Shown: one piece after another, positions 1 through 12,800 of the stretch
Position numbering within the stretch: position 1 is the stretch's first letter
Layout: each line of letters starts with the position of its first letter
DNA from: Centropus unirufus
Taxonomy: Eukaryota > Chordata > Aves > Cuculiformes > Centropidae
Reading direction: 5' to 3'
Assembly: GCA_013397695.1 (NCBI GenBank)
Contig: VYZI01000068.1
Location: 1,632,637-1,696,636, forward strand
Length of the DNA stretch: 64,000 bases
Program-made: the position numbers and the translations under genes
Notes under the pieces: generated by a model
The model's input: the letters and a program-made list of their open reading frames with translations, nothing else
Told to the model about the DNA's origin: nothing
The model's database searches: none

Positions 1-700
1 TGCATGGCTTAGAATGGATTAGGTGGCAGTCTGCATCCATTTAAAGGGACCGAGAAACCAAGTGGCTGAGTTGTTTTTCTAGTTGGAATTTAGGAAAACG
101 ATACCATTACTAATCTGCAATTTTTTGCTTAAACACTTGGCTTTATGGCTCAGAGGAGAAACCTCAGTTTGGTCTGCTCTGTTCCTGTCCCTGCTTTATC
201 CTCTGCCTGCTGGTTGCCGGGCAGTATTGGCAAATGAACATTAGCGATGTGTTGTAACACTCCACAGTGCTGCTACATAGACTTTTGGAGACGTTTTGCT
301 CTTATTTAATCATTTGGAAAACTGAGTCCACTTCAGATGTGTCTTCTAGGAGAGCCTAAAAGTCCGTGCTGGCTAGGATTTATTCCTATGTGGTGGTAAT
401 GGTTCCTGAAGTGAGAGAGGAAGAGGCTTGGTCACGTGAAGATCAAATACATTCAAGAATGAGGAGCTTTAGTGTTTTCATGTTGTGTTGTAGTGTAGGA
501 CAGTCTACCTGACCATCAAACCCATTGCTATTTGCTGCAATACAGATGACTGAAAACAGCCCAGTTGTTTGTCCAGTTTTTACTTCGTATGGGCTCTTTA
601 CTTCGTATTCTCTTACTAGATTTCTAACTGGAGTTTGTTTGTGACAGTTTATAAATATAATTCAGCTAAATGACATTGACATCTTCATTTCTTTCCGCAG
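1..700 (+). other. Intron upstream of the ATG exon (3' part)
   Basis: This stretch ends in a pyrimidine-rich tract and a CAG acceptor immediately before the exon that carries the start codon. It is therefore the downstream part of an intron in the 5' untranslated region. I see no exon, repeat or CpG-rich promoter in it. Confidence 0.85.
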
Positions 701-826
701 GTGTAAAATCGTGAAACCATGGCTCATTCAAAGACGAGAGCCAACGATGGAAAGATCACATATCCTCCAGGAGTCAAAGAAATTTCTGATAAAATATCTA
801 AAGAAGAGATGGTGCGAAGGCTAAAG
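701..826 (+). CDS. PDS5B: PDS5B coding exon 1 (18 bases of 5' UTR, then residues 1-36)
   Basis: The acceptor is TTTCTTTCCGCAG and the donor is AAG|GTCAGT. The exon holds 18 bases of 5' UTR, then the ATG in GAAACCATGG context. It encodes the short unstructured N-terminus, ending in KEEMVRRLK. It ends in phase 0. Confidence 0.97.
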
Positions 827-3800
827 GTCAGTAAGCAAGGAACTGGTTGCAGATTGAAGTTTCCTGTATACAGCATTCAGTGATTGTCTTACTAATTTTT
901 CTCTCTGAAACGATTATTTCTTTTTTCCTTTGGGCTTTACCTTTTCTGTGCTCAGAAAGGGGAACTTGTTGACTGTGGCGCCTTCTACCAATTTCTTGAA
1001 GTGACTTGTCTAAAGATGTTTAAATGAGTTAGAAAATTACAAATGGAAATAAGCTGTGTTGGTTTCAAATGTTGCTTACATTCTATTACAGGCCTTACAG
1101 TTAAGTCAGTGCGTAGAGAAGACAATACTGGAGAACGTGAAAAGTGTCATAATTTTGGAAGCAATATGGGTGCCTTGGAAAGAGCCTTTGTGCTCTTTGG
1201 GTGGATTATTTTTTTGAGCCCTTTATTCTTATTACTTTAGTCTGTATCATAACTGAATTAGACTTTGGTTGTACTACTTGTTTCTGTCTCCTGAATTTCT
1301 TGACCACCTTATTAGGCCTAATTCCAGGATGGCTGGGGAGGTTTGAGGAATAATTATGTTACTACAGTCCTACTTACCCATGTACCCCCCCACAGGAAGG
1401 CAGGGCTGTTATGCAGAAGGAACGCCTGCTACTTGGGCTGGCCGTGTGATACAGGAGGGAACAGATGTGGGAGAGTAACTTTAAGTAGCCTGATATCTGG
1501 AAGAGCTTCATTTAGAGTTTGTTTTCTTACGAACTAGTTTTAAGTCACTTGGAGCTACTGGTGAATGAACAAAAACCCCAAACACCAAGATTCTTTCTCC
1601 CCTCCACCCTGTAACCTGCCTATGCTCTGGCAACTGGGCTGATAGAAGGCACCACACTGAGTCAAGTCTGTAGTGTTGAACAGAAGGTGATGTCAGTGAC
1701 TTAATAAGTGACTCCTTCCTAACAGAGAAAGATATTTGTTAAGACTTGAAAAATTTTTTTTCAGCTTGTGAAATGCACACAATTTTTACTTATGCTTTTT
1801 CCTACCACAGTTGCATTTCATTTTTGGCCTTGAATGTCCAGTCCTTTCTCTTCTGTCACCTCGATCTGTCTTTCAGGAGAAGGGTACTTTGCAGGATGGC
1901 CTGTATTTCTTGTTGGCTGTTTATTCTGGCTGTGCATTTATCGATGAGCCCACAGGGAGAAAACCCATGGTGTTCCTTTTATGAAGGACTGGGTGATCAA
2001 GGCTATACCACAAGTGTACGGACCTACAGTATAAACACAGTTGCAGGTGCTAAAGAACAGGAGTAGGTCAAGAAGTGAACTATTAGCTTCTTGAGGACAT
2101 TAGAAAAAAAATTTTCACTGAAAGGGTCATCACACACTGGCCCGGGCTGCACAGGGAGGAGGTTGAGTCCCCATCCCAGGGGGTATTTAAAAGATGGGGA
2201 AATTAGGTCCTTGGGAATATGGTTTAGTGGCAGATAGGTATAGTTGGACTTGATGATCTTAGAGGTCTTTTCCAGCCTGGTGATTCTGCGATTCTGTAAT
2301 TCATTTCTCTGACTGCCAAATTCATGTAAGTGTTAAGGAAGAAGCACTTCTTTGGGGATGTAATTTTGATTTACAAACAGGTTGTTTGCTAATGACAATA
2401 TATTCATAAAAATACAAATTATTGGGACATCTGAGAATACAATGGAAAATATGCTTGAGGAATTTATATATTGGCATAGCTCACTTCCAGAAATTTTAAT
2501 TATTTCTGACCCACATCATCTCCAACTAAGTGGTTGGAGTTGTGAGAGAAATGATAAACTTTGGAAGTGACGAATAGTGCGAGACAAGCATTTTTTTCGC
2601 AGTGTCCATTTATACACATACATACATAGATATAAGTTTTGATTTTAGCTCTCAAGATTGTGTAATTAAGCCTTTATTACCATATTGTTAATTTTAACGA
2701 GGGTTGAACTCCTTAATCTTTCTGCCTTTGTGATTCAAATCGGAAGTCTAGGAAAAACATTACTTTGTTTTGCTGATAGGTTTATACAGAAGAACCAAGG
2801 CATCTAATGAAACATGTTAATTTTAGACCAGCAGTCTTTACATACATTTCCATAAGGTTTATCACTAAATCTCAAAGCTTATTACAGTGGAAAGATGGAG
2901 GAAAAATTGAATGGGTTAAGAAATTTGGGCCATAACTGGAAGATGAAACTCCAGGAATATTAATTGTGGTGGTCTTGGTGTGATTTTGGGCTCAGAAATC
3001 CTCTGACCTATTGCTTTGCAGGGAGCTGGAAAAGAATGCTAGGACAAGTACCTAGTTTTCCCTTGTTTTTCCCTAAACACCGTGACAGATTGCTGTGGAG
3101 ACAAATTGATTGATTGTTCCCTTGACCAGTATGGAAGTTCATGTTGTCAGGGTTCATTTCTAGAACCCTGCACTGCAGGTTCATTACTAGAACAGGCAAA
3201 GCCCAAACTTGTGCTGAGAACTTTTGATTTACCTGAATATTTACTGATTCCTTTGTTAATTATATAAATCTAACAGGTTTCCATAGAGATAAGAATGACT
3301 CTGATATTCAAATCATTTTTTTACTGTTTAGGGGCAGAGGTTAGCTGATTCATTGTGTCTTGTACTGGGGAGGACTCTGTTTTCCTCTCAGTGGAAATTG
3401 TGCCTGCATGAGGTACTCATCTTCTGGTCATCTTAGTAAAGGATTCTCGTGTACTTCAAAAACTTCACAGCTGCTGTGATCCTAATTATGCAGAACTCCT
3501 TCCTTTCTTTATTTATTTTTTTTAAAAAAAGAAAGGTTTTGTTGCTGCCTGATCAATTGTAGCTAAATTTGAAGGGCAGAAAATAAGTAAACCAAACTTC
3601 AGCAAAGTAAAATGATTTGTAGTGTTTTAGGGCTGTAGTTTTTTATTTTGTCCTCTTATTTGGAGGAACTTCATGGACATCATTATGGTTGAAAAGTATC
3701 TTTTCCTGCACTGGTCAAATAGATGTGTTTTGATTTTAGCTCTCAAGATTGTGTTATTAAGCCTGTATTACCATATGGTTAATTTTAACAAGGGTTGAAC

Positions 3801-6800
3801 TCCTTAATCTTTCTGCCTTTGTGATTCAAATCAAAAGTCGAGGGAAAACATTACTTTCTTTTGCTGATAGGTTTTTCTCTTCAGTTCTTTAAGTAGGAGA
3901 ATTCTCACCAATTTGCAGCTATAAATTATGGCTTTTCTTGCTTTTGTTCTGTTTAGGATGTTAAATACTTTGTGTCCTGGACTTCTCTTTTTATTCCCTG
4001 ACTTCAGCATGCTGGATCCTAATAATGCAAAGGGGCATTTTAGGGTTATTGGACAACTTGCATGCGGTGGGGCTGCACTGGATTTGTGTTTCTGCTGTGC
4101 TTACTGTGCTTCTGGACAACACAAAGGATGAACTTGCACTAAGAGTAGTAGAAGAGAAAAACCCGAAACTGAAAAAGAAGGAAAGTAAATTGTGAACCTG
4201 AATACTTTAGGGAGAAATACACAGTTCAAATGAAATTTTGTTGCTTTCCAACAATTTCAGTGAACGGCTCTAATGGATGTTATGCTTCTTTGAATTGGCC
4301 GACTTGATTCTCTGGTTCCTCAAAGGGATGCATTTTGCCACAGCGAGTGTTTTGGTGACTGCAGAGGCTGTGTGTTAGGACACTTGAGAAAGGACTTGAC
4401 ATGATCCTTCCTGAGCAATAAGGGACTGATTAGCAAATAAGTACAACTGCTTTGCTAATGATGATTCTCATAGAAGTCGAACAGAGCCTGAAAAGCTTCC
4501 AATAAGGGCTGTGTAATGCACAGTGCTTATTTTTATGTGCTGTTGTCTTTTGCCTCCTTTCAGATGGTTGTCAAAACGTTCATGGATATGGACCAGGACT
4601 CTGAAGAAGAAAAGGAACTCTACCTAAATCTCGCCTTGCATCTTGCTTCAGATTTTTTCCTCAAACACCCTGATAAGGATGTGCGTTTGTTGGTCGCTTG
4701 TTGTCTCGCTGATATTTTCAGAATTTATGCCCCTGAAGCTCCATACACTTCACCAGATAAACTAAAGGTAAACAGAATTAATCTCTCTTTTTCTGTCCCA
4801 GGTTTTTTAAATGAAGGATTGATATAATTGATTATAACTTCTTTTTCACTCCCTTTTTCCTGGTTCAGCCTATGCAGTCCAAGGTTCTTACTGGATTCTG
4901 GAATAGAGATGTTTGTTTTGGTTGAATGTCCATCAGATAACATGATATATAGTACAGTGAGGTTTAACAAGGTGAAATGCTGGGTCCTGTACTTGGAACA
5001 CAACAACCCCCTGTGCAGCACTACAGGCTCGGGGAAGAGCGGCTGGAGAGCTGCCTGGTGGTGAAGGACCTTGGGGTATTGTTTGACAGCCGAATGAGCA
5101 TGAGCCAGCAGTGGGCCCAGGTGGCCAAGAAGGCCAGCAGTATCTTGGTCTGTATCAGGCACAGCGTGGCCAGCAGGTCCAGGGAGGTGATTCTGCCCCT
5201 GGACTCAGCACTGATGAGGTTGCACCTCGAATCCTGTGTTCAGTTCTGGGCCCCTCGCTGCAAGAAGGATGTTGAGGTTCTGGAGCATGTCCAGAGATGG
5301 GCAACAAAGCTGGTGAAGGGGCTGGAGAACAAGTCTTGTGAGGAGCAGCTGAATGAGCTGGGGTGGTTTAGCCTGGAGAAGAGGAGGCTGATGGGAAGAC
5401 CTTATCCCTGCCTCTAACTGCCTGAAAGGAGGTTGTTGAGAGATGGATGCTGTTCTTGTCTCCCAAGTGACAGGTGAATAGGACAAGGGGGAATGGGAGA
5501 ATGGCCTTAAGCTGTCCCAGGGCAGGTTCAGATTGGACATTAGGAAAAAATTCCTCACTGAAGGGTTAGTCAGGCACTGGCCCAGGCTGCCCAGGGGGCT
5601 GGTTGAGTCCCCATCCATGGAGGTATTTAAAAGATGGGGACATGAGGTGCTTAAGGATATGGTTTAGTGGTGGACAGGTACGGTTGGACTTGGTGATCTC
5701 AGAGGTCATTTCCAACCTGATGATTTTATGATCCAAATTTTACAGTCTGTAACAATGGAAGATTTACATTGCTGCTCTTATACTTGCAGTGTAAGTGCTG
5801 CTGCTACCACTTGCACAGAGCTCTGAGCAGACAAGGGTCTTCTGCTGTCAATGTTCGGTTCTGTGATCTTGCAGAATTTAGAAATGAGTTGCTTGATGCA
5901 GATTTCTAAACACTTTTTGAGAAATAAAGGACAAAGCCCCGTTACCTGGGGCTGTCGAGGTAGGTTTTTGAAAGCTGTTTCTCCCGAACGCAGCTTTTGT
6001 CTTTGCAGGCCAAACTCTGATTCAAATGTCGGAGTTCACTCTACTTTATGACAAAGAGGTCAGAGGAAGAACGCTTCCTCTTGGGTTGTATCTTGGCGCT
6101 GTTTTTACCCAGTGTTTAACATCATATCCATGTCTACTAGTGTGTCCCCTTCCGTGTTGGGAAAGCCTGGAGTCTAGGTCTAATTTTTTGGGGGTAAGAT
6201 GTTCTAATGACTGGTATATGTTGAAGAAAACCCCTTGGACAAGTGGACTCTGCTTGACTTGGCTGAAATTGAGATGTTTGAGGGTCTCTATGGTATTAGA
6301 ACTTCAACTACCTGAATATGTTCAGTGGTGAAGCCGTGGCTCAGATGGTTGCTCAAGCAATTGTGTGGTTAATTGGTATTGGGACAACAATCCACAAAAA
6401 ACATTCAGTGTTCATCCTAAAGCTGAAGTACAAGCACTTCTGGTTCTAGAGTCTGGATTGTAAAGTGGACTTGCTTTATGGAGTGTGATATGAAACCATA
6501 TTGTCCACTTTGTGGAACATGTTGCTGGCTCAAAAAGACAACTGTCCGTTGTGGGTCATGCTGCTCATCATTGACTGTTCCTGATAACTTGCTTGCTTTT
6601 ATTCTGTGTGAGTCTTCTCCTGAAGACATCTGGTGCTGGAAGCTGGTAAAAGAAACAGGAGAAACCTGGTTTGTTTGCTTTGTAAGAGCTGGGATCAGTG
6701 TCAGCAGGTTGAGGATTGGCAAATGCAAAACCAATACAGCGCAAACAAATGTTAATACTCTTAGGAAAGCTGCAGGTCCTTGCAGCTTTTTTTTCTTCTC

Positions 6801-9800
6801 AGGTTGAAACCTATTGCAGTCTAAGTGTTCTGAAGGACAACGAGTTTATGTTTTTAGTTTTGACCTCTGCAACATCTCACCCAATGGCAGCTCTGTCAAC
6901 TTAAGCGTTTTTCATTGGAAAACACTTTTGCTCCCTTTCTCAACCCTTTGAAGAAACATTTTAAAATTACCCCTTGGTGTTTGTGTGATGTTTTGTATTT
7001 TCTTTTGGGTAGTGAGACAGGCTGTCTGTCATGGCCAGGTTTCACAGTGATGATTAATAACACAAGTGAATTATAAAGGTGATTATTTTTATTTTGAAAG
7101 CTTCATTGCAATTGATTAAATGACTGTCACTTCTTTTTCAGGATATATTTATGTTCATAACGAGGCAACTTAAGGGTTTAGAAGATACAAAAAGTCCCCA
7201 ATTCAATCGATATTTTTATTTGCTTGAGGTAAGCTTCATAACTTCATAATAACTGTTAAATGTAGTTTTTCTACTTAATCTTGTATTAATGACTCCTTTT
7301 ATTTTTTTCCTATCAGAATATTGCTTGGGTCAAATCTTACAACATATGCTTTGAATTAGAAGACAGCAATGAAATTTTCACACAGTTGTACAGGACATTG
7401 TTCTCAGTAATAAAGTAAGTATTGTCACCCCAGTTATTGTGTATTACTGTGTGGCTGGGGACAGATGATTCTAACCGAAGTGTTCAGTCTATTATAGACT
7501 TTCATGGTTGGACTTGATGATCTTGAAGGTCTTTTCCAACCTAAGGAATTCTGTGATTTTAGTGTTAATGAGCTTAAGTTTGTAATTCAGTTTTACTGAA
7601 GGTAGCAGTATAAATATAACAAGCTGTCAGTTTCATCTGCTTTAATTAAACAAGACACACTACAAATATATATTTATTTTTTTTTCTCCCAAGAAGCTTG
7701 CTTTGATTTTCTTTTACTGCCTTTATTGTATGCTGGTTTTGAAATGGGAAGCGAGTGGGGCGAAGTGTGATTCTTAAGAATTTTGAGAATTATTGAAGTC
7801 AAAACGTGAGTCAGAAAAGAGCGGCCACTGGAAGGTACTGCTAGAGATCATCTAGTCTGCCTGCCTTGAGCAACCAGTGTCAGCTAGAACAGGTTGCCCA
7901 GGACCATAGTCAGTTGGAGTTTGAGCATTCCCAAGGATGGAGACTCACCAGCCTATCTGCGCAACCTTCCAGTGGTCGATCACCCTTACATTTAAACATA
8001 AGAAAGAGAAGCTTTTTATATTTATGTCCTATATTTTGCCTTGTGCCCTGTCACTGGACACCCCTGAGAAGAGCCTTTCCCTGTCTTCTTTATTCCCAAC
8101 GTGAGTTATTTAAACATAATGATGGGATCTTCCCTGAGCCATCACTTCTCCATAATAAAAAAATGTCAGCTCTTTTAGCCTTGTCTGAGAGCTGCTCCAG
8201 TCTCTTGATCCTCGTCCTTTGGTGGACTGACTCCAGGATGCCTGTGTCTCTTGTACTGGGAAGCTCAACACTGGACACAGCAACCAGGCGGAGTCTCCCC
8301 AGTGTTGAGCTGCGGATGTTTCCTTACACTGTCTTTTCATAACAGAAACTTTTGTCACTTTACTCTTTTAACGCGGATGACAAAGACGTGAGAATCAAGA
8401 GTGCTTTGTGTGTGCGGCTGAGAAACTGAAGTATTTTGATTTATAAAATACCTTATGATTTGATTCCAGTATTTCTTGTTGTTTGGCATCCCCGTAGAGA
8501 ATACTCTGAATATGAATTGCACTTCATATGAAGTGTAGACTAAGAATTTTTGGTTTTAATTTCAGCAACGGTCATAACCAAAAAGTACACATGCACATGG
8601 TTGATCTGATGAGCTCCATCATTTGTGAGGGAGACACTGTGTCGCAGGAGCTTTTGGATACGGTCTTAGTTAACCTGGTGCCAGCACATAAGGTAAGAAT
8701 TAAGAATGGCTTAAACATTTGTTTTTGTGGTGTGTTTTCTTGGAGTAGTGATTTGTTGAATGTATGTACTCATAGATTTAGATTTCCCCGAGGGAAGAGC
8801 TGTAGCAAATGGGTTCCTGTTATTTGGAACTTTTTTAGCAAACAGATAGTTCTTAATAGCCAGAAAATTCAGTAGAGTTTCATTGTTTTGATTCACTTGC
8901 CATGAACCAGAGTATAAGTGGTCACAGTAGTCGAAAATCTTTAATGTCATGAGTTTATACACAAGCTTTTTATATGCAGTCAGTACCCCTAGACCTTAAT
9001 GAAAGAGATGCATTATATCCTTTGGAGAGGTTTTAATTAGTTGGCACTCTTGATACAGCACTGCATTAATGGGCTGCCCTGAGAGGGAGGGAAAGAGTTG
9101 TTGGGATTGTGTGTTTGCACTTAGCTCAGTTGTATTTCAGAGATGTTGATTTGTTGTCGAATCACATCGGTTTGGTTTTGATGCAGCTATGTTCAGAAAT
9201 GATGGTGCTTGCAAGAATAATGCCTTAATGAATACTGTTTTGTCCAAAAAAGTGTCTTGATGAACTGAGGAAAATCAGCAAACTTTGAATGAGTTGTGAC
9301 ACTGAAGTGTTTAAAAAGCAAGGGAAATTGATTTCTGGACAGCTCTGGCTGTCATCCAGCAGGTGTTTGGTGTTTTGGAGTGTGTTCAGGAAAGGCTGAC
9401 TCCGCTTACACATTTTAGAAACTCTAGTGAGGTGAGGTGGGTGTTAACTGAGAGATTTTTTAAAAAATTTATTTATTTTTATTTTTTATTTTGGAGCAGT
9501 TTATGTACCTGAAGAAACTGAGTAGACTTTTTTAAGGCGTTCTCTGAAGAACACAGCTAATAGCACAACGTAGTGTGTCCTACCACAAGCACAATGTATA
9601 AATCATTCTTCTCTTGACAGTGAAAGATTGAACTCTTAGTATCAGTCTTAGTACTAGATGAGTATGGAAATGTTTTAGCTGTGTCCTTCAGGAGGTCTGG
9701 TGCTTCTGAGCCAGGACCAGACTGAAGTTTATGTGGCTAAAACTCAGATTTGGGTAATAAAGTCTTAGAATACAATAAACGAAAGCAATACTATGCAAAA

Positions 9801-12800
9801 TACTTGAGTCTGTATTTTCTCCGTTGTTAAGTGTCTGTTGTTTCATTGTCACCTGTGTTCAACTTGATTTAGCTGCATTGTTTTTCTGATTCATGTTTAA
9901 TAAACTGGGTTTGAGTTGAATAATTTGCATCCTGTTGGACCAGGTGTGGCATTGAAACCATTCTATTTTATGGTGGATTTAAAGTTACTGAGTGTACATG
10001 TTAATAGGGTAAGGTACTGGGGGGGTTGGATTTTCTTTTGCTTTTGTTTTAATCAAACTGCTGACTGACTGATGAGAAGCTTAACATGAACCAGCAGCCT
10101 GTGCTCTCAGCCCAGAAGGCCAATCATAGCTGGGCTGCATCAAAAGCAGCGTGGCCAGCAGGATGAGGGAGGTAGTTCTGCCCCACTGCTCCTCTCTTGT
10201 GAGACCCCAGCTGGAGTACTGGGATTCTCCCAGCACCCACCTCTCAACAGCCTCCTTTCAGGCAGTTAGAGGCAGGGATAAGGTCTCCCCTCAGCCTCCT
10301 CTTCTCCAGGCTAAACATCCGCACATTCCTCAGCTGCTCCTCACCAGACTTGTTCTCCAGCCCCTTCACCAGCTTTGTTGCCCTACTCTGGACACGCTTC
10401 AGAACCTCAACATCCTTCTTGGAGTAAGGGACCCAGAACTGAACCCAGGATTCAAGGTGCGGCCTTGCCAGTGCTGAGTCCAGGGGCAGAATCACCTCCC
10501 TGGAACCTGCTGGCCACGGAGTTTCTGATTCAGACCAAGATGCCGCTGTCCTTGGCCACCTGGGCACACTGCTGGCTCATGTACAGCTGACTGCCAACCA
10601 ACACCCTCAGGTCCTTCTCCTCCAGGCAGCTTTCCAGCCACTCTTCCCCAAGCCTGTAGCACTGCACAGGGTTGTTGTGACCCAAGTGCAGGACCCAGCA
10701 TTTGGCTTTGTTAAACCTCATCCCACTGGTCTCAGCCCATTGCTCCAGCCTGTCCAGATCCCTGTCAACACTTCCTCCCAGCTTAGTGTCACCTGTGAAC
10801 TTGCTGAGGGTCCATTCAATCCCTTCATCCAGATCATTGATAAAGATATTGAACAGACCTGGACCCAGCACTGAGCCTTTGGGAACATAAAGGTGATCTG
10901 TCTTCATATCCTATTGCTGAAGGCTGCCTAAACAGAAAAATAATTGTTCTCTGTTTATTAGCATTCTTTTCTGAAAGAAAACTGGAAGTTTTGGGGGGCT
11001 GAGGTCTGCCTGTGGCGCCCTGAAGTCTGGTTTAGATGTTGCATTTAACTTCTCTGTTCTCTAGCAGATCTGTGTTCTGTCTTTTCATGGGTGGTTCTTT
11101 GGTTTGTCCTTCCCAATCAATACTTGCTTCTGCCTTTTCCTTCAGTAGCAATTATTACTGAGGGCTTTAAACAGTGTTGCCAGCTGATGGCTTGGTTACT
11201 GTCCAAATCCTGACTCTGGGAAGCTTCTGCCCTCTGGGTGCTTACGTGCTCTTAGAAGATCATCCCTATCAGTGAGGGCTTTCTGAAATCATTAAAAGGT
11301 CTTGAAACACGTGTAATTTTCGTTTCCGGAATGTACAGAAAGGTTGAACAGTGGATAATGATAGCATTTAGATAGAAACAAGGAAGAAATTTGTTACATT
11401 AGGTTTTACCCTTACAAAATTTCTCCTTCAGGCCAAGTTTAAAGTGTCTTTATGGCGATTAAATTAGTCAGAAAGATGGATTTGAATTTTTATAGATCTT
11501 TGAACCGATTTGGTAACGGCCCTAGTTGCTTCTGTTTTCATTCCAGCTAAGGCAGCGCCGCTTCTCGTTTCTGCTTTTATCATTCTCCCTGGAAAAGGGA
11601 GAAGAAAATTTCCCTGTGTTCTTTTAAGGCTTCTTTGGTATTGTTATTTTCAGAAAGATGAGCCTCGAGGCCCTTGAGGGTCCTGGCTATCAGCACAATG
11701 AAATCAAGTCTGTGAGGCATGGAAAAAAAATAGCAAAATTCCCTGTGCCAATTGTGATCCAGGCTGATTTTTTCTTTTTGTAGCTTTTTTAGATAGGATG
11801 AAGTGTAGTATGAAAACTTCTAGTATTTAGGGAAGCATTAGGGTGTTGGGAGATCTTTTTCTTGGTTTCTAGTGTTGTAATTATGAAGAACCTCTGTTCT
11901 TTCAGACTTTATTGTCTAAAGCTGTGTGTGGAAATTCATGTTTAATTACTTAACTTTTATTTTTTTACAACTTGGGCAGGTGATTTATGGCAGCTTTTTG
12001 AAACTGGAAGGCAGACGATGAAACCAATAGTGTGAATCAAAACAGCTTATATATATAATATTATATATTACAAAGCCTGTTGGAACTCTGTTGTGCTGTT
12101 TGGAGTTGTTTTCTATGTATATCAGATTTTGCCTGTGATCTGGAGTTCACTCTGAGCCAGCGGAAAGCAGTTTTCTTTGTTTTGGTGGAGGTCAACTGTG
12201 GGATTGAAGAAGGTTCACAGCATGAATTGCAAGTGCCCTACAATTCTTGTTATTTGTGCCTTTTACTTCCTGAGCAGACACAACTCCAGCTGAATAACAG
12301 AAACCAAGTACTCCAGGTGGAAATGCCTTAAGAGCAATCTGGCATGCAGAACCTGCTCTCTTCTGGGACCTGGAATAGCTGTACAATCTCGTCAGGCTGC
12401 CAGCCTTGACCCTGTATCTTGATCAGATAAGGGGAGAGGAAATTACAGGGACGTTAGCATCTTGTGGGAGCCTTGGAGTATCTTTCCTGAATTTATTCAC
12501 CTTCTGTACTGGCTCTGAGTGAAACTGATACTTCAGGCATGAACCTTCATAGTCTTTTGACTTCAATCACCTAACTTGATCCTATCAGTAGGGAACTCAA
12601 ACATTTCTTTTGTTTCATATTAACAGAAAATGTTAACCTGTTCCCACTGCCCTCTGGAAGCTCATAATTATAGACATGTTTTGGAATTACAGATGATTCC
12701 TTCCATCTCTTTGCAAATCTTTTTCATTCAGATAGCTACAAAGAACCAAGCCTTTTCAGCCTGGGGAAGAGAAGGCTCCGGGGAGACCATCTGGCAGCCT

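Larger units (their letters stand above)
827..4563 (+). other. Intron 1
   Basis: This 3.7 kb intron holds one CR1 tail fragment at 2094-2299 and two copies of a 148-base sequence (2636-2783 and 3727-3874). The rest is AT-rich unique sequence in which I recognise no gene. Confidence 0.9.
7415..8565 (+). other. Intron 4
   Basis: This 1.15 kb intron holds a short CR1 tail (7503-7560, +) and an older, divergent CR1 fragment on the opposite strand (about 7825-8315). Nothing else is recognised. Confidence 0.88.

Noticed and set aside
2636..3874. The two 148-base copies as LTRs of a small retroelement
   Set aside because: They lack TG...CA ends, and no primer-binding or polypurine site or coding sequence is seen in the 943 bases between them.
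10085..10890. The intron 5 inverted CR1 pair as a twin-primed insertion
   Set aside because: The parts belong to different CR1 subfamilies and the order is wrong: the + piece lies left of a tail-less - piece.
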